DNA from: Variovorax paradoxus
GTDB lineage: Bacteria > Pseudomonadota > Gammaproteobacteria > Burkholderiales > Burkholderiaceae_C
Direction of reading: 5' to 3'
Length of the DNA stretch: 64,000 bases
NCBI RefSeq assembly: GCF_018614875.1
Contig: NZ_JAGGNW010000013.1
Span: forward strand, 1-64,000
The notes below the pieces were generated by a model that made no database searches, was not told where the DNA came from, and saw nothing but the letters and a program-made list of their open reading frames with translations. The position numbers and the translations under genes were made by a program. Shown here one piece after another: positions 35,327-44,134 of this stretch. Position 1 is the stretch's first letter; each line of letters begins with the position of its first letter.

Positions 35327-37252
35327 CTACGCCGCCTTGGGATGAGGCGGCTCCAGCAGGCGTTCGAGCAGCGCCGACAGCTTGTCCACGTCGACCGGCT
35401 TCGTCAGGTGGGCCCGGAAGCCCGCCTGGAGGCTGGTGTCCCTGTCGCTGGCCTGCCCATAGCCGGTGACGGCAATCAGCGGCGGCGGGTTGATCATCTC
35501 GGCCCTCAGGCGCCGGGCGACTTCATGGCCGCTCAGGTCGGGCAGGCCGATGTCCAGCAGCACCACATCCGGGTCTTGCGCCCTCACGGCCTCGATGGCG
35601 GCCAGTCCGCCATGCGCGACGCTGGAGTTGTAGCCCAGCGCCTCCAGCAGCAGCGCCATGGTTTCAGCCGCATCCACGTTGTCGTCCACCACCAGCACGC
35701 GCTGCTCCCCCACGGGTCTCGGCTGCGCCTCGAGCATGGCGAGCGGCGCCTGGGTGATGGGGAACTGCAGCAGGAATTCGCTGCCCTCGCCCGGCCTGCC
35801 GGTGCTGAACGCGCTGACGCGGCCTCCGTGCAGCGCCGTGAGCTGCTGCACCAGGCTGAGCCCCAGGCCCAGCCCGCCCTGCGACCTTGCCATGTTCTGC
35901 TCGCCCTGCACGAACAGGTCGAAGATCCGCTGCAGGTCCTGCGGCGGTATGCCGGGCCCGTCGTCGCGCACGCTGACGTCCGCATCCGTTGCGCTTTGCG
36001 AGAGCGACACGTGGATGTTGCCGCCGTTCCCGGTGAACTTCGCCGCGTTGTGAATCAGGTTGCTGACGATCTGGATGACCCGCGCGCTGTCTCCGGCAAT
36101 CCAGGGGTCCGCGTCCTGCGTCTCGAGGTGCAATGCCTGCGACTTGCCCTCGATCAGCGGCCGCACCGCCTCGATGGCCTCGGCGATGGCAGCGCGCAGG
36201 CGAACCGGCTTGCTCTCGAGGTGGATCTTGCCGCTCGTGATGCGGCCCACGTCGAGCAGGTCGTCCACCAGCCGCGTCATCTGCCGCAGCTGCCGGCCGA
36301 TGATGCCGCGGGTCTGCACGACCACGGCCGATTCCGTTTTCTCCCGCTTGAGGAGCTCGAGCGCATTCGAGATGGGCGCCAGCGGATTGCGCAGTTCGTG
36401 CCCGAGCATCGCAAGGAAGTTCGTCACGCGGCGCCCTTCGTCCTCCAGCGCGGTCACGCGGCGGCGCTCCGTCAGATCGCGCGTGACCTTGGCGAACCCC
36501 CGATGCCTGCCGGTGGCATCGTGCAGCGCGGTGATCACCACGCTGGCCCAGAACCGGCTGCCGTCCTTGCGGATGCGCCAGCCTTCGTCCTCGAAGCGCC
36601 CGTCCCGCAGTGCGTTGCGCAGCTCCTGCTCCGGCCAGCCGATGGCGGCAACGTCTGCCGGATAGAACTTGGAGAAGTGCTGCCCGATGATCTCGGAAGC
36701 CTCGTAGCCCTTGTTCTTCTGCGCGCCAAGATTCCAGCTCACCACATGGCCGCCCGGGTCGAGCATGAAGATCGCATAGTCCTTCACGCCTTCGACCAGC
36801 AGCCGGAACCGCTCCTCGCTCATGCGCAGCGCCTCGTCCTGGCGGCGGCGCTCGCTGCGATCCCTGGTGATCATGGAAAAGCCCCGGACTTCTCCGCTGG
36901 TGCCGGTGATCCGCGTGATGACGACGCTGGCCCAGAAGCGGGTGCCGTCGCGGCGCAGGCGCCAGCCCTCTTCCTCCACGCGGCCCTCGGTGCGCGCCGT
37001 TTCGAGTTCGTGGTCCGGCCGGTTCTGCTCCAGCAGTTCGCTCGGATAGAAAAGAGAGAAATGCTGCCCGAGAACCTCCGGGGCGTCGTACCCCTCGAGC
37101 TTTTGGGCGCCGTCGTTCCAGCTGATGACGATGCCGCCAGGATCCAGAACGATGATGGCGTAGTCGGTGACCGTATCGACCATCAGCCGAAAATCGGCGT
37201 CGGTCAGTGTGCGTTGGCTCAGGGGTGCACTCCCACCGCCGAGATCTGCCAT
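35327..37252 (-). CDS. PAS-PAS hybrid histidine kinase/response regulator
   Basis: 641 residues from the ATG at 37252, no membrane segments, so a cytoplasmic sensor. Two PAS-PAC modules (about residues 18-135 and 145-265) with repeated DYAIIVLDPGG/DYAIFMLDPGG and GTRFWASVVIT/GSRFWASVVIT, an internal duplication. HisKA with MLGHELRNPLAPISNALELL (H285), HATPase_c with GPGIPPQDLQRIFDLFVQG and GGLGLGLSLVQQL, then a C-terminal receiver with VVLLDIGLPDLSG (D567). No partner regulator adjoins it. It lies tail-on before the GGDEF/EAL gene on the same strand. Ligand or redox cofactor unknown. Confidence 0.92.
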   Translation of the reverse strand: MADLGGGSAPLSQRTLTDADFRLMVDTVTDYAIIVLDPGGIVISWNDGAQKLEGYDAPEVLGQHFSLFYPSELLEQNRPDHELETARTEGRVEEEGWRLRRDGTRFWASVVITRITGTSGEVRGFSMITRDRSERRRQDEALRMSEERFRLLVEGVKDYAIFMLDPGGHVVSWNLGAQKNKGYEASEIIGQHFSKFYPADVAAIGWPEQELRNALRDGRFEDEGWRIRKDGSRFWASVVITALHDATGRHRGFAKVTRDLTERRRVTALEDEGRRVTNFLAMLGHELRNPLAPISNALELLKREKTESAVVVQTRGIIGRQLRQMTRLVDDLLDVGRITSGKIHLESKPVRLRAAIAEAIEAVRPLIEGKSQALHLETQDADPWIAGDSARVIQIVSNLIHNAAKFTGNGGNIHVSLSQSATDADVSVRDDGPGIPPQDLQRIFDLFVQGEQNMARSQGGLGLGLSLVQQLTALHGGRVSAFSTGRPGEGSEFLLQFPITQAPLAMLEAQPRPVGEQRVLVVDDNVDAAETMALLLEALGYNSSVAHGGLAAIEAVRAQDPDVVLLDIGLPDLSGHEVARRLRAEMINPPPLIAVTGYGQASDRDTSLQAGFRAHLTKPVDVDKLSALLERLLEPPHPKAA

Positions 37253-37380
37253 TGCTCTTTTCCCTTCAGTGGCCGCGCATCGATGCAACAGCGTGCTGCG
37301 CCCGCTGTGAACGGTGATGCCAATTTAGGGCAGCAGCAGTTGCCTTTCGCGTAGGACAAGGGCCAGATTGCGCGCCGCGT

Positions 37381-40353
37381 TCAGCTCGCCATCTCGAGAT
37401 CCAGCTGCGCGTCGAACTGGTCGAGCGGCACCGGCCTGCTGAACAGGTAGCCCTGGCACAGCATCGCGCCGTGCGCCTGGAGAAATTCGAACTGCTGCTG
37501 CGTTTCGACCCCCTCCGCCACGATCTCGAGGTCGAGGTTGCGGGCCATCCCGATGATGGCCTGGATGATCAGCTCGACCTTCGGATCGATCCCGATGCTC
37601 TGCACGAAGAACTTGTCGACCTTGATCTGGTTCAGCGGCAGCCGCGTCATGTAGGAGAGCGACGAGAAGCCGGTGCCGAAGTCGTCCATGGAAAAGCGCA
37701 CGCCCATTGCCGCGAGCGACTGCATCTTGTCGATCGTTTCGCTCACCTTGTCCTGCAGCAGGCTTTCCGTGAGCTCGAGCTCCAGTCGCGTCGGGTCCGC
37801 GCCCGTCCTTCGGAGCACGTCGCAGACGCGGTCCACGAAATCGTCGGTGCGAAACTGCCGCGCGCTGACGTTGACGGCCAGCCGGAGGTGCCGGCGCCTG
37901 GGATCATGGCTCCAGCGTTCGAGCTGCAGGCATGCCGCTTCCAGCACCCACAGGCCGATGGGCACGATCAGCCCGGTTTCCTCGGCCAGCTCGATGAAGC
38001 CTCCGGGCTGCACGATGCCCCGCACCGGATGCTGCCACCGGATCAGCACCTCGGCGCCCACGATATGGCCTTCCGACGTCACCTGGGATTGATAGTGCAG
38101 CACGAACTGCTCGCCTGCCAGCGCCGCGTGCAGTTCGCTCTCCAGCGTTGCGCGGGCGGTGATGGCGGTCTGCATCGAGGCCTCGAAAAAGCGCAGCGCG
38201 TTGCCGCCCGCGGACTTGGCGTAGAACATGGCGATGTCCGCCTGCTTCAGCAGATCCTCCAGCGACTGGTGCGTGGCGCTGAACACCACCGCGCCAATGC
38301 TGACGGTGCTGTGGTACTGGTGGTCCGCAAGCTGGAAAGACTCGTTCAGCGCCGTGATGATGGCCTCGCCGGCGGCATTGGCCTCCATGGCGGCAACGTC
38401 GGGGTCGCCGCTGAGATTGTCCAGCAGCAGCACGAATTCGTCGCCGCCGAGCCGCGCGACCGTGCCGCCCTCCTTCAGGTTGTCCTGGAGCCGCAGGGCC
38501 ACCTGCTTCAACAGCGCATCGCCCGTGGCGTGTCCGAGCGCATCGTTGAGCGTCTTGAAGTCATCCAGGTCCAGAAACAGCAGCGCACCATGCCGCGAGC
38601 GGCGCACGTTGGAGTCGATGGTCGATTGCAGCCGATGCAGCAGGAGCCGGCGGTTGGGCAGGCCGGTCAGGCTGTCGTAGAACGCGAGATGCTCGATCTC
38701 GCGGGCGGCCAGCTTGCTGTCCGTGATGTCGCGCAGGATGACGATGAACCGTGCGGCGGCGCCTTCGCCGATCACCTTGCGGGAAACGGAAATCTCGAAC
38801 CACGTGGCGCCCTTGGCCGTTCTGATCTCGAACTGCCGTCCGGTCGAGAATCCGGTTTCGAATGCGTCGCGCAGCGCCACCATCACTTCGGCGGCGGCAT
38901 TCGCCGGCAAGAGGTCCGACATCCGCTTGCCCACCGGCTCCCGCACCTTGATCGCGGGCCTGGGGCGGCGCGGCGAATGGAAGTGATAGCACCGGCCGTC
39001 GATGCCGGCGTCCATCAGCACGTCGGGCAACGCGTCCAGCGTGGCCTGCAGCTGCGCCTTGCCTTCGAGGATGTCGGCGATATGGCGCTTCTTCTCGGTC
39101 ACGTCGCGGTAGACGCACACCAGGCCGCCATCCGGCGTGGGACTGTTCACCGCAAGGATCACCTGGCCGTTCGGCAGGGTGACCTCCTGCTCGCCTTGTG
39201 TCATCAGGTGGCGGGCGTTCAGCTCCGCGATCTGCTGGAACGGCACCAGCGGCGCCAGCAGGGGCGCGGTCCAGGGAAAGTAATCCACGAAACGGCGGTT
39301 CCATGTGACGACGCGGCCCTCGGGATCGAGCAGGACGAAGCCATCCACCATGGATTCGAGCGCCTGGTCCAGCGTGGCCTTGGAGCGCAGCAGTTCTGCG
39401 CGGGCGCGCCACTGCCGCTGGAGCTGCGAATGGGCGAAAAAGCTGACGGCGAGGATCATCAGCGCGAACGCCAGGGCCGCGCCCAGAATGACATCGCGGT
39501 CCCTGCGCCAGTCCTCGAGCGCGGCCTCGAGCGGAATGCCGGCAACGATCAGCAGGTTTCGATGAAGCGTGGGCCGGGCCACGACGATGGCGGGAGCGTT
39601 GCTGAGCCGGGAAAGCATGTGCCGGGGACGTCCGTCGATGGCCTCGTCCGTCACGGCAGGGCCGATGATCTGGCCGGCAAGGTCGTCGCGCGGCGGCATG
39701 CTGGCCAGCAACAGCCCCGTCTCGCGCTCCAGCGTGACTTCGAGCCCCCTGATGTTGGCGCCTTGCGCAAGGATCGTGGTGAGCATCGAGACCTGCACTT
39801 CGGCCACCGCGACCACCTTGCCGCCGTCCGCGAGCGGGAGCACGCGCGCGAAGTACAGCACCTGCTGGGAAGTCGCCTGGCTGACCGAGGGCATGCTGAT
39901 CGACATCGCGGGTCCGGGATAGTCCAGAACCTCTTTCAGGAATCCCTTGGGCAGTTGCCCCGCCAGCTTCGCTCCGCGCCGGTCGGAAGATCCGACGACC
40001 GTCCCCTCCGGGGTCAGGAACGCGACGTACCGCGCCAGCAGGCTTTGGCGGACGCTGGTTTCGAGCAATTGCGCGGTCTCGGGTTGCGCAATGTCGCTGG
40101 CGATGCTGCCTTCGCTGGATCCGCGCAGGAACTGTCCGAGGCCCGCCAGCAGCATGTTCACCCCAAGAAGACTGCGGTTGAGCGCGGCCTCCGAGGTGCC
40201 GACGAACCGCATGGCCTGGGTTTCGCTGTCGGCAATCTCCTTTTGGCGCGTCTGCCATGCCATCAAGCCGGCAATGGCGAGCACGGCCATGAGAAACAGC
40301 GCCGCAACGCCGTAGACGAAGCCGGTGATGCGGCTGGGCAACGGCGTGGTCAC
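37381..40353 (-). CDS. Membrane-bound GGDEF/EAL protein with periplasmic and PAS sensor domains
   Basis: 990 residues from a GTG at 40353 that overlaps the upstream TRAP binding-protein stop as GTGA. Helix 1 at about 10-32, a periplasmic Cache-like region of about 250 residues, helix 2 near 282-303, two PAS segments (about 325-430 and 445-560), GGDEF 636-640 in ARLGGDEFVLLLD, then an EAL domain whose signature reads EVLIRW (E768). EAL metal and catalytic positions look complete: NVSARQF, ELELTES, DDFGTGFSSLSYM, VDKFF, EGVET and QGYLFSRP. It could make and degrade c-di-GMP. Coupling to a periplasmic binding protein suggests ligand-gated signalling. Confidence 0.93.
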   Translation of the reverse strand: MTTPLPSRITGFVYGVAALFLMAVLAIAGLMAWQTRQKEIADSETQAMRFVGTSEAALNRSLLGVNMLLAGLGQFLRGSSEGSIASDIAQPETAQLLETSVRQSLLARYVAFLTPEGTVVGSSDRRGAKLAGQLPKGFLKEVLDYPGPAMSISMPSVSQATSQQVLYFARVLPLADGGKVVAVAEVQVSMLTTILAQGANIRGLEVTLERETGLLLASMPPRDDLAGQIIGPAVTDEAIDGRPRHMLSRLSNAPAIVVARPTLHRNLLIVAGIPLEAALEDWRRDRDVILGAALAFALMILAVSFFAHSQLQRQWRARAELLRSKATLDQALESMVDGFVLLDPEGRVVTWNRRFVDYFPWTAPLLAPLVPFQQIAELNARHLMTQGEQEVTLPNGQVILAVNSPTPDGGLVCVYRDVTEKKRHIADILEGKAQLQATLDALPDVLMDAGIDGRCYHFHSPRRPRPAIKVREPVGKRMSDLLPANAAAEVMVALRDAFETGFSTGRQFEIRTAKGATWFEISVSRKVIGEGAAARFIVILRDITDSKLAAREIEHLAFYDSLTGLPNRRLLLHRLQSTIDSNVRRSRHGALLFLDLDDFKTLNDALGHATGDALLKQVALRLQDNLKEGGTVARLGGDEFVLLLDNLSGDPDVAAMEANAAGEAIITALNESFQLADHQYHSTVSIGAVVFSATHQSLEDLLKQADIAMFYAKSAGGNALRFFEASMQTAITARATLESELHAALAGEQFVLHYQSQVTSEGHIVGAEVLIRWQHPVRGIVQPGGFIELAEETGLIVPIGLWVLEAACLQLERWSHDPRRRHLRLAVNVSARQFRTDDFVDRVCDVLRRTGADPTRLELELTESLLQDKVSETIDKMQSLAAMGVRFSMDDFGTGFSSLSYMTRLPLNQIKVDKFFVQSIGIDPKVELIIQAIIGMARNLDLEIVAEGVETQQQFEFLQAHGAMLCQGYLFSRPVPLDQFDAQLDLEMAS

Positions 40354-41450
40354 TGTCCGACAGGAGCCTTGATCCCCGCGACGGGGCCGGTGGTCTGGTT
40401 CCAGACCTCTGCGCACACGGCCCCGCACCGCTGCACCCACCGGGTCAGCACGCTCGTGGCGAAGATTTCACGCCTGCGCCGTTCGTCGTCCGGAGAAGGG
40501 CGAGCCTCGACCATCGCGCCTTTGGTGCCCTTCATGCATGTGGCAGCGCCCGTGTTGCACGCAATGCCGTTGTCCGTGTCGCGCTCCGATTCGTTCCAGA
40601 CCGCGGCCTCGAGTTTCGGCAGTTCGGTTTTCAACAGCGCCTTCAGGTCCGCAGGGAGCGCGTTCCATGCGTCCGTGTTGGCGCCGAAGACGGCAAGGCC
40701 CCAGCTGATGGGCATTGTGTAGAGCGAACTCGTCACCTTGTGCAGGCCCAGCGTGTTGCCGGACATCGCGCCGGTGATGGCGCATTCCGTGTTCTCCGAA
40801 TTCATGTTGGCCATGAGTTCCGAAAATTCGGTGAAGACAGGCACGCCGTTGAGCGCCCGGACGAAGTCGGCCTGGCTGCTGCCCGAAACGCGAACGCGCC
40901 GTCCCGCCAGATCCGAAAGCTGCTTCAGGGTTCGCTTGCAGAAGATCACCTGGGCGGGATAGACATACACCGCGAGAAGCTCGGTGGCATGGCGTTCGCG
41001 CAGCGTCTTCTCGAGGTAAGGCCGGAAGGATGCGATCACCCGCCGCAGCGTGGCCATGTCGGGGTTCAAGCCGGCGATGTCGGGAAGGCCCATTTCCGGG
41101 TACTCGTTGCTGACCTGGCTCAGCAGCGCGGTGCCGAACGGAATGACGCCCAGCCGCATGAGATTGAGCATTTCCGGCCCCGGTACGCCGGCCTGGTTGA
41201 ACGGAACGATGCTCGCGCTGTACTTTCCTCCGCTCAGGCGGCGCAGATCCTGGCTCCAGAAACGCTCTTCATGAAGCGTGTACTGGCTGACGCTCGCCAG
41301 CCCGCCCACGATCCGGAGCCCCTGCGCAGGCGGCTGCGGCTGAGCCTCGCTGTTCGTTGCAGCGAAAGCAAGAAAAAGAGCGGCAACATGCGTGCAGAGC
41401 GCACGTTGCCAAGCAGACGATTCTTCGCTGGAGCTCATGGCCCGGATCAT
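40350..41450 (-). CDS. Orphan TRAP transporter substrate-binding protein (DctP family)
   Basis: 366 residues from the ATG at 41450 (another ATG at 41438). Signal peptide CTHVAALFLAFAATNSEAQ. DctP-fold segments: FWSQDLRRLSGGKYSASIVP, GVPGPEMLNLMRLGVIPFG, the carboxylate-binding LAGRRVRVSGSSQADFVRAL, GVPVFTEFSELMANM and MPISWGLAVFGANTDAWNAL. It has several extra cysteines (IFCK, TECA, IACNTGAATCM, QRCGAVCAE) that probably form disulfides. No TRAP permease (DctQ/DctM) is nearby. Its stop overlaps the start of a GGDEF/EAL protein, so it is more likely a sensor subunit than a transporter part. Confidence 0.85.
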   Translation of the reverse strand: MIRAMSSSEESSAWQRALCTHVAALFLAFAATNSEAQPQPPAQGLRIVGGLASVSQYTLHEERFWSQDLRRLSGGKYSASIVPFNQAGVPGPEMLNLMRLGVIPFGTALLSQVSNEYPEMGLPDIAGLNPDMATLRRVIASFRPYLEKTLRERHATELLAVYVYPAQVIFCKRTLKQLSDLAGRRVRVSGSSQADFVRALNGVPVFTEFSELMANMNSENTECAITGAMSGNTLGLHKVTSSLYTMPISWGLAVFGANTDAWNALPADLKALLKTELPKLEAAVWNESERDTDNGIACNTGAATCMKGTKGAMVEARPSPDDERRRREIFATSVLTRWVQRCGAVCAEVWNQTTGPVAGIKAPVGQ

Positions 41451-41602
41451 GGCGCCGAATTGCGCTTCAGTTCACAAATTTTTAACAAAAACACCGTTTC
41501 CTGCGCGTGCCGCCCGGAATCGCGAAAGCGCGTTGCGTACAGGGGACAAGGAATACCATCCCCAGGCCGGATTTCCGGCCCATCCCTCCAGACTCCAGAC
41601 CG

Positions 41603-42511
41603 ATGCCAGCGCCCGAGCTTTCCAGCCGCCAACTGCGTGCGTTCATGGCCTTGGCCGAGCAGCGCAACTTCACGCGCGCGGCGCAGACCTGCCACTTGTC
41701 GCAGCCCGCATTCAGCGCACTGATCCGCACGCTCGAGGAAACGCTCGGCGCCCGCCTGTTCGACCGCGACACGCGCAGCGTGCAACTCACGCCCGAGGGC
41801 CGGCTGTTCGAGCCCTCGGCGCGGCGGCTGCTTGACGACATGCAGGGCGCCATCGGCGACCTGGCCGACCACGCCCAGCGGCGCAAGGGCCGCGTGAGCG
41901 TGGCGGCCCTGCCCTCTCTGGCGGCAGGCTGGCTGCCGGCCATCCTGGCCGAGTTCATGCGGGCGTGGCCCGGCATCACGGTCGAGCTGCACGATGCGCT
42001 GTCGGACGCCTGCATTGCCCAGCTGCGCAGCCACCAGGCGGACTTCGCGCTCGCGGCAACGGGCGCCGGCGCCGCCGCGGCCAGCGACCTGCGCGGCCGC
42101 AAGCTCTGCGACGACCGCTTTCACCTGGTCTGCCGCAAGGACCATCCGCTCGCCAGCGCCGCCAGGCTCACGGCCAGGCAGCTCGCGCCATGGCCTTTCA
42201 TCCAGATGGCGCGCAACAGCAGCGTGCGCCAGTCGCTCGACGCGGCGCTGCACCCGCTGCGGCTCAACACGGTGTTCGAGGTCGAGCATCTGGCCACGGT
42301 GATGGGCCTGGTCGAGGCCGGCATCGGCATCAGCGTGGTGCCGGAACTCACGCTCTTTCATTTCCGGCGCGAGACGCTGGTGACGCGGCCCCTGCCGCTG
42401 CCCGGCCTGACGCGCACCATCTACCTGGTGCAGCGCCGGGAGGGAAGCCTGTCGGTGGCGGCGCAGACGCTGCATGACCTGATCCTTGCGCGGCTGGGCA
42501 CACTGGCATGA
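41603..42511 (+). CDS. LysR-family transcriptional regulator
   Basis: 302 residues from the ATG at 41603 (MPAPELSSRQLRAFMALAEQ). Winged helix at residues 6-65 (NFTRAAQTCHLSQPAFSALIRTLEETLGARLF), effector domain starting RKGRVSVAALPSLAAGWLP, with VEHLATVMGLVEAGIGISVVPEL. Divergent from the TRAP-binding-protein/GGDEF-EAL pair, separated by 152 bases, so it may control that pair. The stop is at once followed by a bidirectional terminator. Confidence 0.9.
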   Translation: MPAPELSSRQLRAFMALAEQRNFTRAAQTCHLSQPAFSALIRTLEETLGARLFDRDTRSVQLTPEGRLFEPSARRLLDDMQGAIGDLADHAQRRKGRVSVAALPSLAAGWLPAILAEFMRAWPGITVELHDALSDACIAQLRSHQADFALAATGAGAAAASDLRGRKLCDDRFHLVCRKDHPLASAARLTARQLAPWPFIQMARNSSVRQSLDAALHPLRLNTVFEVEHLATVMGLVEAGIGISVVPELTLFHFRRETLVTRPLPLPGLTRTIYLVQRREGSLSVAAQTLHDLILARLGTLA

Positions 42512-42536
42512 AAAAACGGCCCGAAGGCCGTTTTTT
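42511..42536. terminator. Bidirectional intrinsic terminator
   Basis: AAAAAACGGCC, loop CGAA, GGCCGTTTTTT: a perfect stem flanked by A and T runs, able to work in both directions. It begins at the last base of the LysR stop and ends 28 bases from the end of the convergent HU gene, so it serves both. Confidence 0.9.
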
Positions 42537-42564
42537 CTGGCGGCAGCCTTGCGGCCGCGAGCCA

Positions 42565-42942
42565 TTACTTCTTGGCGGCCTTCTTGGCGGGTGCGGCCTT
42601 CTTTGCCGGTGCTGCCTTCTTGGCTGCGGGCTTGGCGGCTGCCTTGTCGGCCTTGCGCTTTGCGGCCTTGGGGTCGATGGCGGCCTTGAACGCTGCACCC
42701 GGCACGAACTTCGGCACCTTCTGCGCGGCGATCTTGATCTTTGCGCCAGCCTGGGGGTTGAAGCCGGTGCGCGCAGCGCGCGCCACTTGCTTGAAGGTCC
42801 CGAAGCCGATGATCTGCACGGGGTCGCCCTTCTTCACCGCGGCGACGATGGAGCCCGTCACGGTTTCCAGGATGCGGGCGGCTTCAGCCTTGCTGACGTT
42901 GTGGGTGGTGGCGATCTTTTCGACCAGTTCGATACGGTTCAC
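42565..42942 (-). CDS. HU-family nucleoid protein with histone-H1-like tail
   Basis: 125 residues. Residues 1-90 are a standard HU/IHF fold (MNRIELVEKIATTHNVSKAE, VKKGDPVQIIGFGTFKQVAR, TGFNPQAGAKIKIAAQKVPK, FVPGAAFKAAI). Residues 91-125 are almost only Lys, Ala and Pro in PAKKA-type repeats, like bacterial H1 homologues. HU bends and wraps DNA; the tail should add non-specific binding and compaction. Monocistronic, ended by a strong terminator. The PhaM protein elsewhere in the window carries a similar tail. Confidence 0.93.
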   Translation of the reverse strand: MNRIELVEKIATTHNVSKAEAARILETVTGSIVAAVKKGDPVQIIGFGTFKQVARAARTGFNPQAGAKIKIAAQKVPKFVPGAAFKAAIDPKAAKRKADKAAAKPAAKKAAPAKKAAPAKKAAKK

Positions 42943-43044
42943 TTGAAAATTTCCTTTGGTTTGTTCTCGTCATGTTGCCGATGACGGCGCAGCGGCTCGG
43001 GCCGGCTGCAAGCGGCGCGGAGTGTAGCGCACGCGGCCGCCTCG

Positions 43045-43959
43045 TCAGGCCGTCGCCTTGATGGCATCCGTCAAAAACCGCACGAATGCTTTCCCCGCAT
43101 CCGGCAACGACCGGCCCGCCAGGGTTTCGACTTCCAGGTGGCGCTCGTTCATCTCGCGGTCCTTCAGCGGGATGGCCACCAGGGCCTTCGACGCCAGCTG
43201 CGTGCGGATCGACAGCTCGCCATAGAAAGCGATGCTGCCGCCCCCCGCCGCCGCAAAGCTCACCAGCGCATTCGCATGGTTGCTGGACATCGCCTGCACG
43301 TACTGCAGCCCTTGCCTGCCGCAACTGATGTCGAGCAGTTGCCGGATCGAGCTGTCCTGCGGCGGCAAGCCCAGCGGATAGGCCGTCACCTGGCGCAGCG
43401 AGAGCTGCCGCTGCGCCGCCAGCGGATGGTCGATGGCCATCACGGCGAGGATCGGGCTGGGATGGCGCAACTCGATCCTGATGCCGGGCTCGGGCACGGC
43501 ACTCAGCGTGATGCCCACGTCCGCTTCGCCGTCGCGTATGCGCCCCGGAATTTCGCTCGGCGGGCAGACCTCGAGATGAAAGCGGATGCCTTCGTGCCTG
43601 GCGCGAAAGCGCGAGATCAGCGTGGGGAGGAAGTCGAAGGCAAAGCCCTCCGTGCTCGCCACGCGCACCCGTCCGCTGCGCAGGCCGCGCAGGCCCTGGA
43701 TGTCGGTGGCCACGCGCTCGATGTCCTGCTGCACCCGCTTGGCATGCGCGGCCAGCAGCTCGCCGGCCGCGTTGGGCACCATGCCCCGCGCGTGGCGGTC
43801 GAACAGCAGGGTGTCGAGCTCGCGCTCCAGGCGCGCCACCTGCCGGCTCACGGCGGAAGGCGCCACGTTGAGCTTGATCGCGGCCTCCTTCACCGAACCG
43901 GCTCTGACCACTTCCAGGAAGTACCGGACCGCGGTTTCCTGCAGGGCATGCAGCGACAT
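43045..43959 (-). CDS. LysR-family transcriptional regulator
   Basis: 304 residues from the ATG at 43959, preceded by AAGGA at good spacing; upstream in-frame ATG at 44016 is less likely. HTH at residues 5-65 (VVRAGSVKEAAIKLNVAPSAVSRQVARLERELDTLLFDR), effector domain with ASTEGFAFDFLPTLISRFR and AAGGGSIAFYGEL. Divergent from the Bug protein/amidase operon, the presumed target, with a CAAT-N7-ATTG dyad between them. Confidence 0.9.
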   Translation of the reverse strand: MSLHALQETAVRYFLEVVRAGSVKEAAIKLNVAPSAVSRQVARLERELDTLLFDRHARGMVPNAAGELLAAHAKRVQQDIERVATDIQGLRGLRSGRVRVASTEGFAFDFLPTLISRFRARHEGIRFHLEVCPPSEIPGRIRDGEADVGITLSAVPEPGIRIELRHPSPILAVMAIDHPLAAQRQLSLRQVTAYPLGLPPQDSSIRQLLDISCGRQGLQYVQAMSSNHANALVSFAAAGGGSIAFYGELSIRTQLASKALVAIPLKDREMNERHLEVETLAGRSLPDAGKAFVRFLTDAIKATA

Positions 43960-44020
43960 GATTTTTCCTTGCGGCAGCGTGTCGATGGGCGTGTGTGTGG
44001 ATTGCCGATTCAGCAACCCA

Positions 44021-44035
44021 CAATTCTAAACATTG
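44021..44035. promoter_or_regulatory. LysR-type dyad between divergent genes
   Basis: CAAT (44021-44024), seven bases, ATTG (44032-44035) forms a short dyad in the 175-base gap between the LysR gene and the Bug-family gene. It fits the T-N11-A style of LysR sites. Such short dyads arise by chance, so confidence rests on position. Confidence 0.3.
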
Positions 44036-44134
44036 CGCTTGTGGCAGCGCGCTGCCGCTCCTAGGATGGAATTGCTCGACCGCCTCCCCCCGCTTTTTTC
44101 TTGCCTGCTTCCCGCCATTCCCCAGGAGTTCTTC

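Noticed and set aside
37471..40722. 1083-codon plus-strand open frame over the GGDEF/EAL gene
   Set aside because: Antisense shadow; the minus-strand protein has complete GGDEF and EAL motifs.
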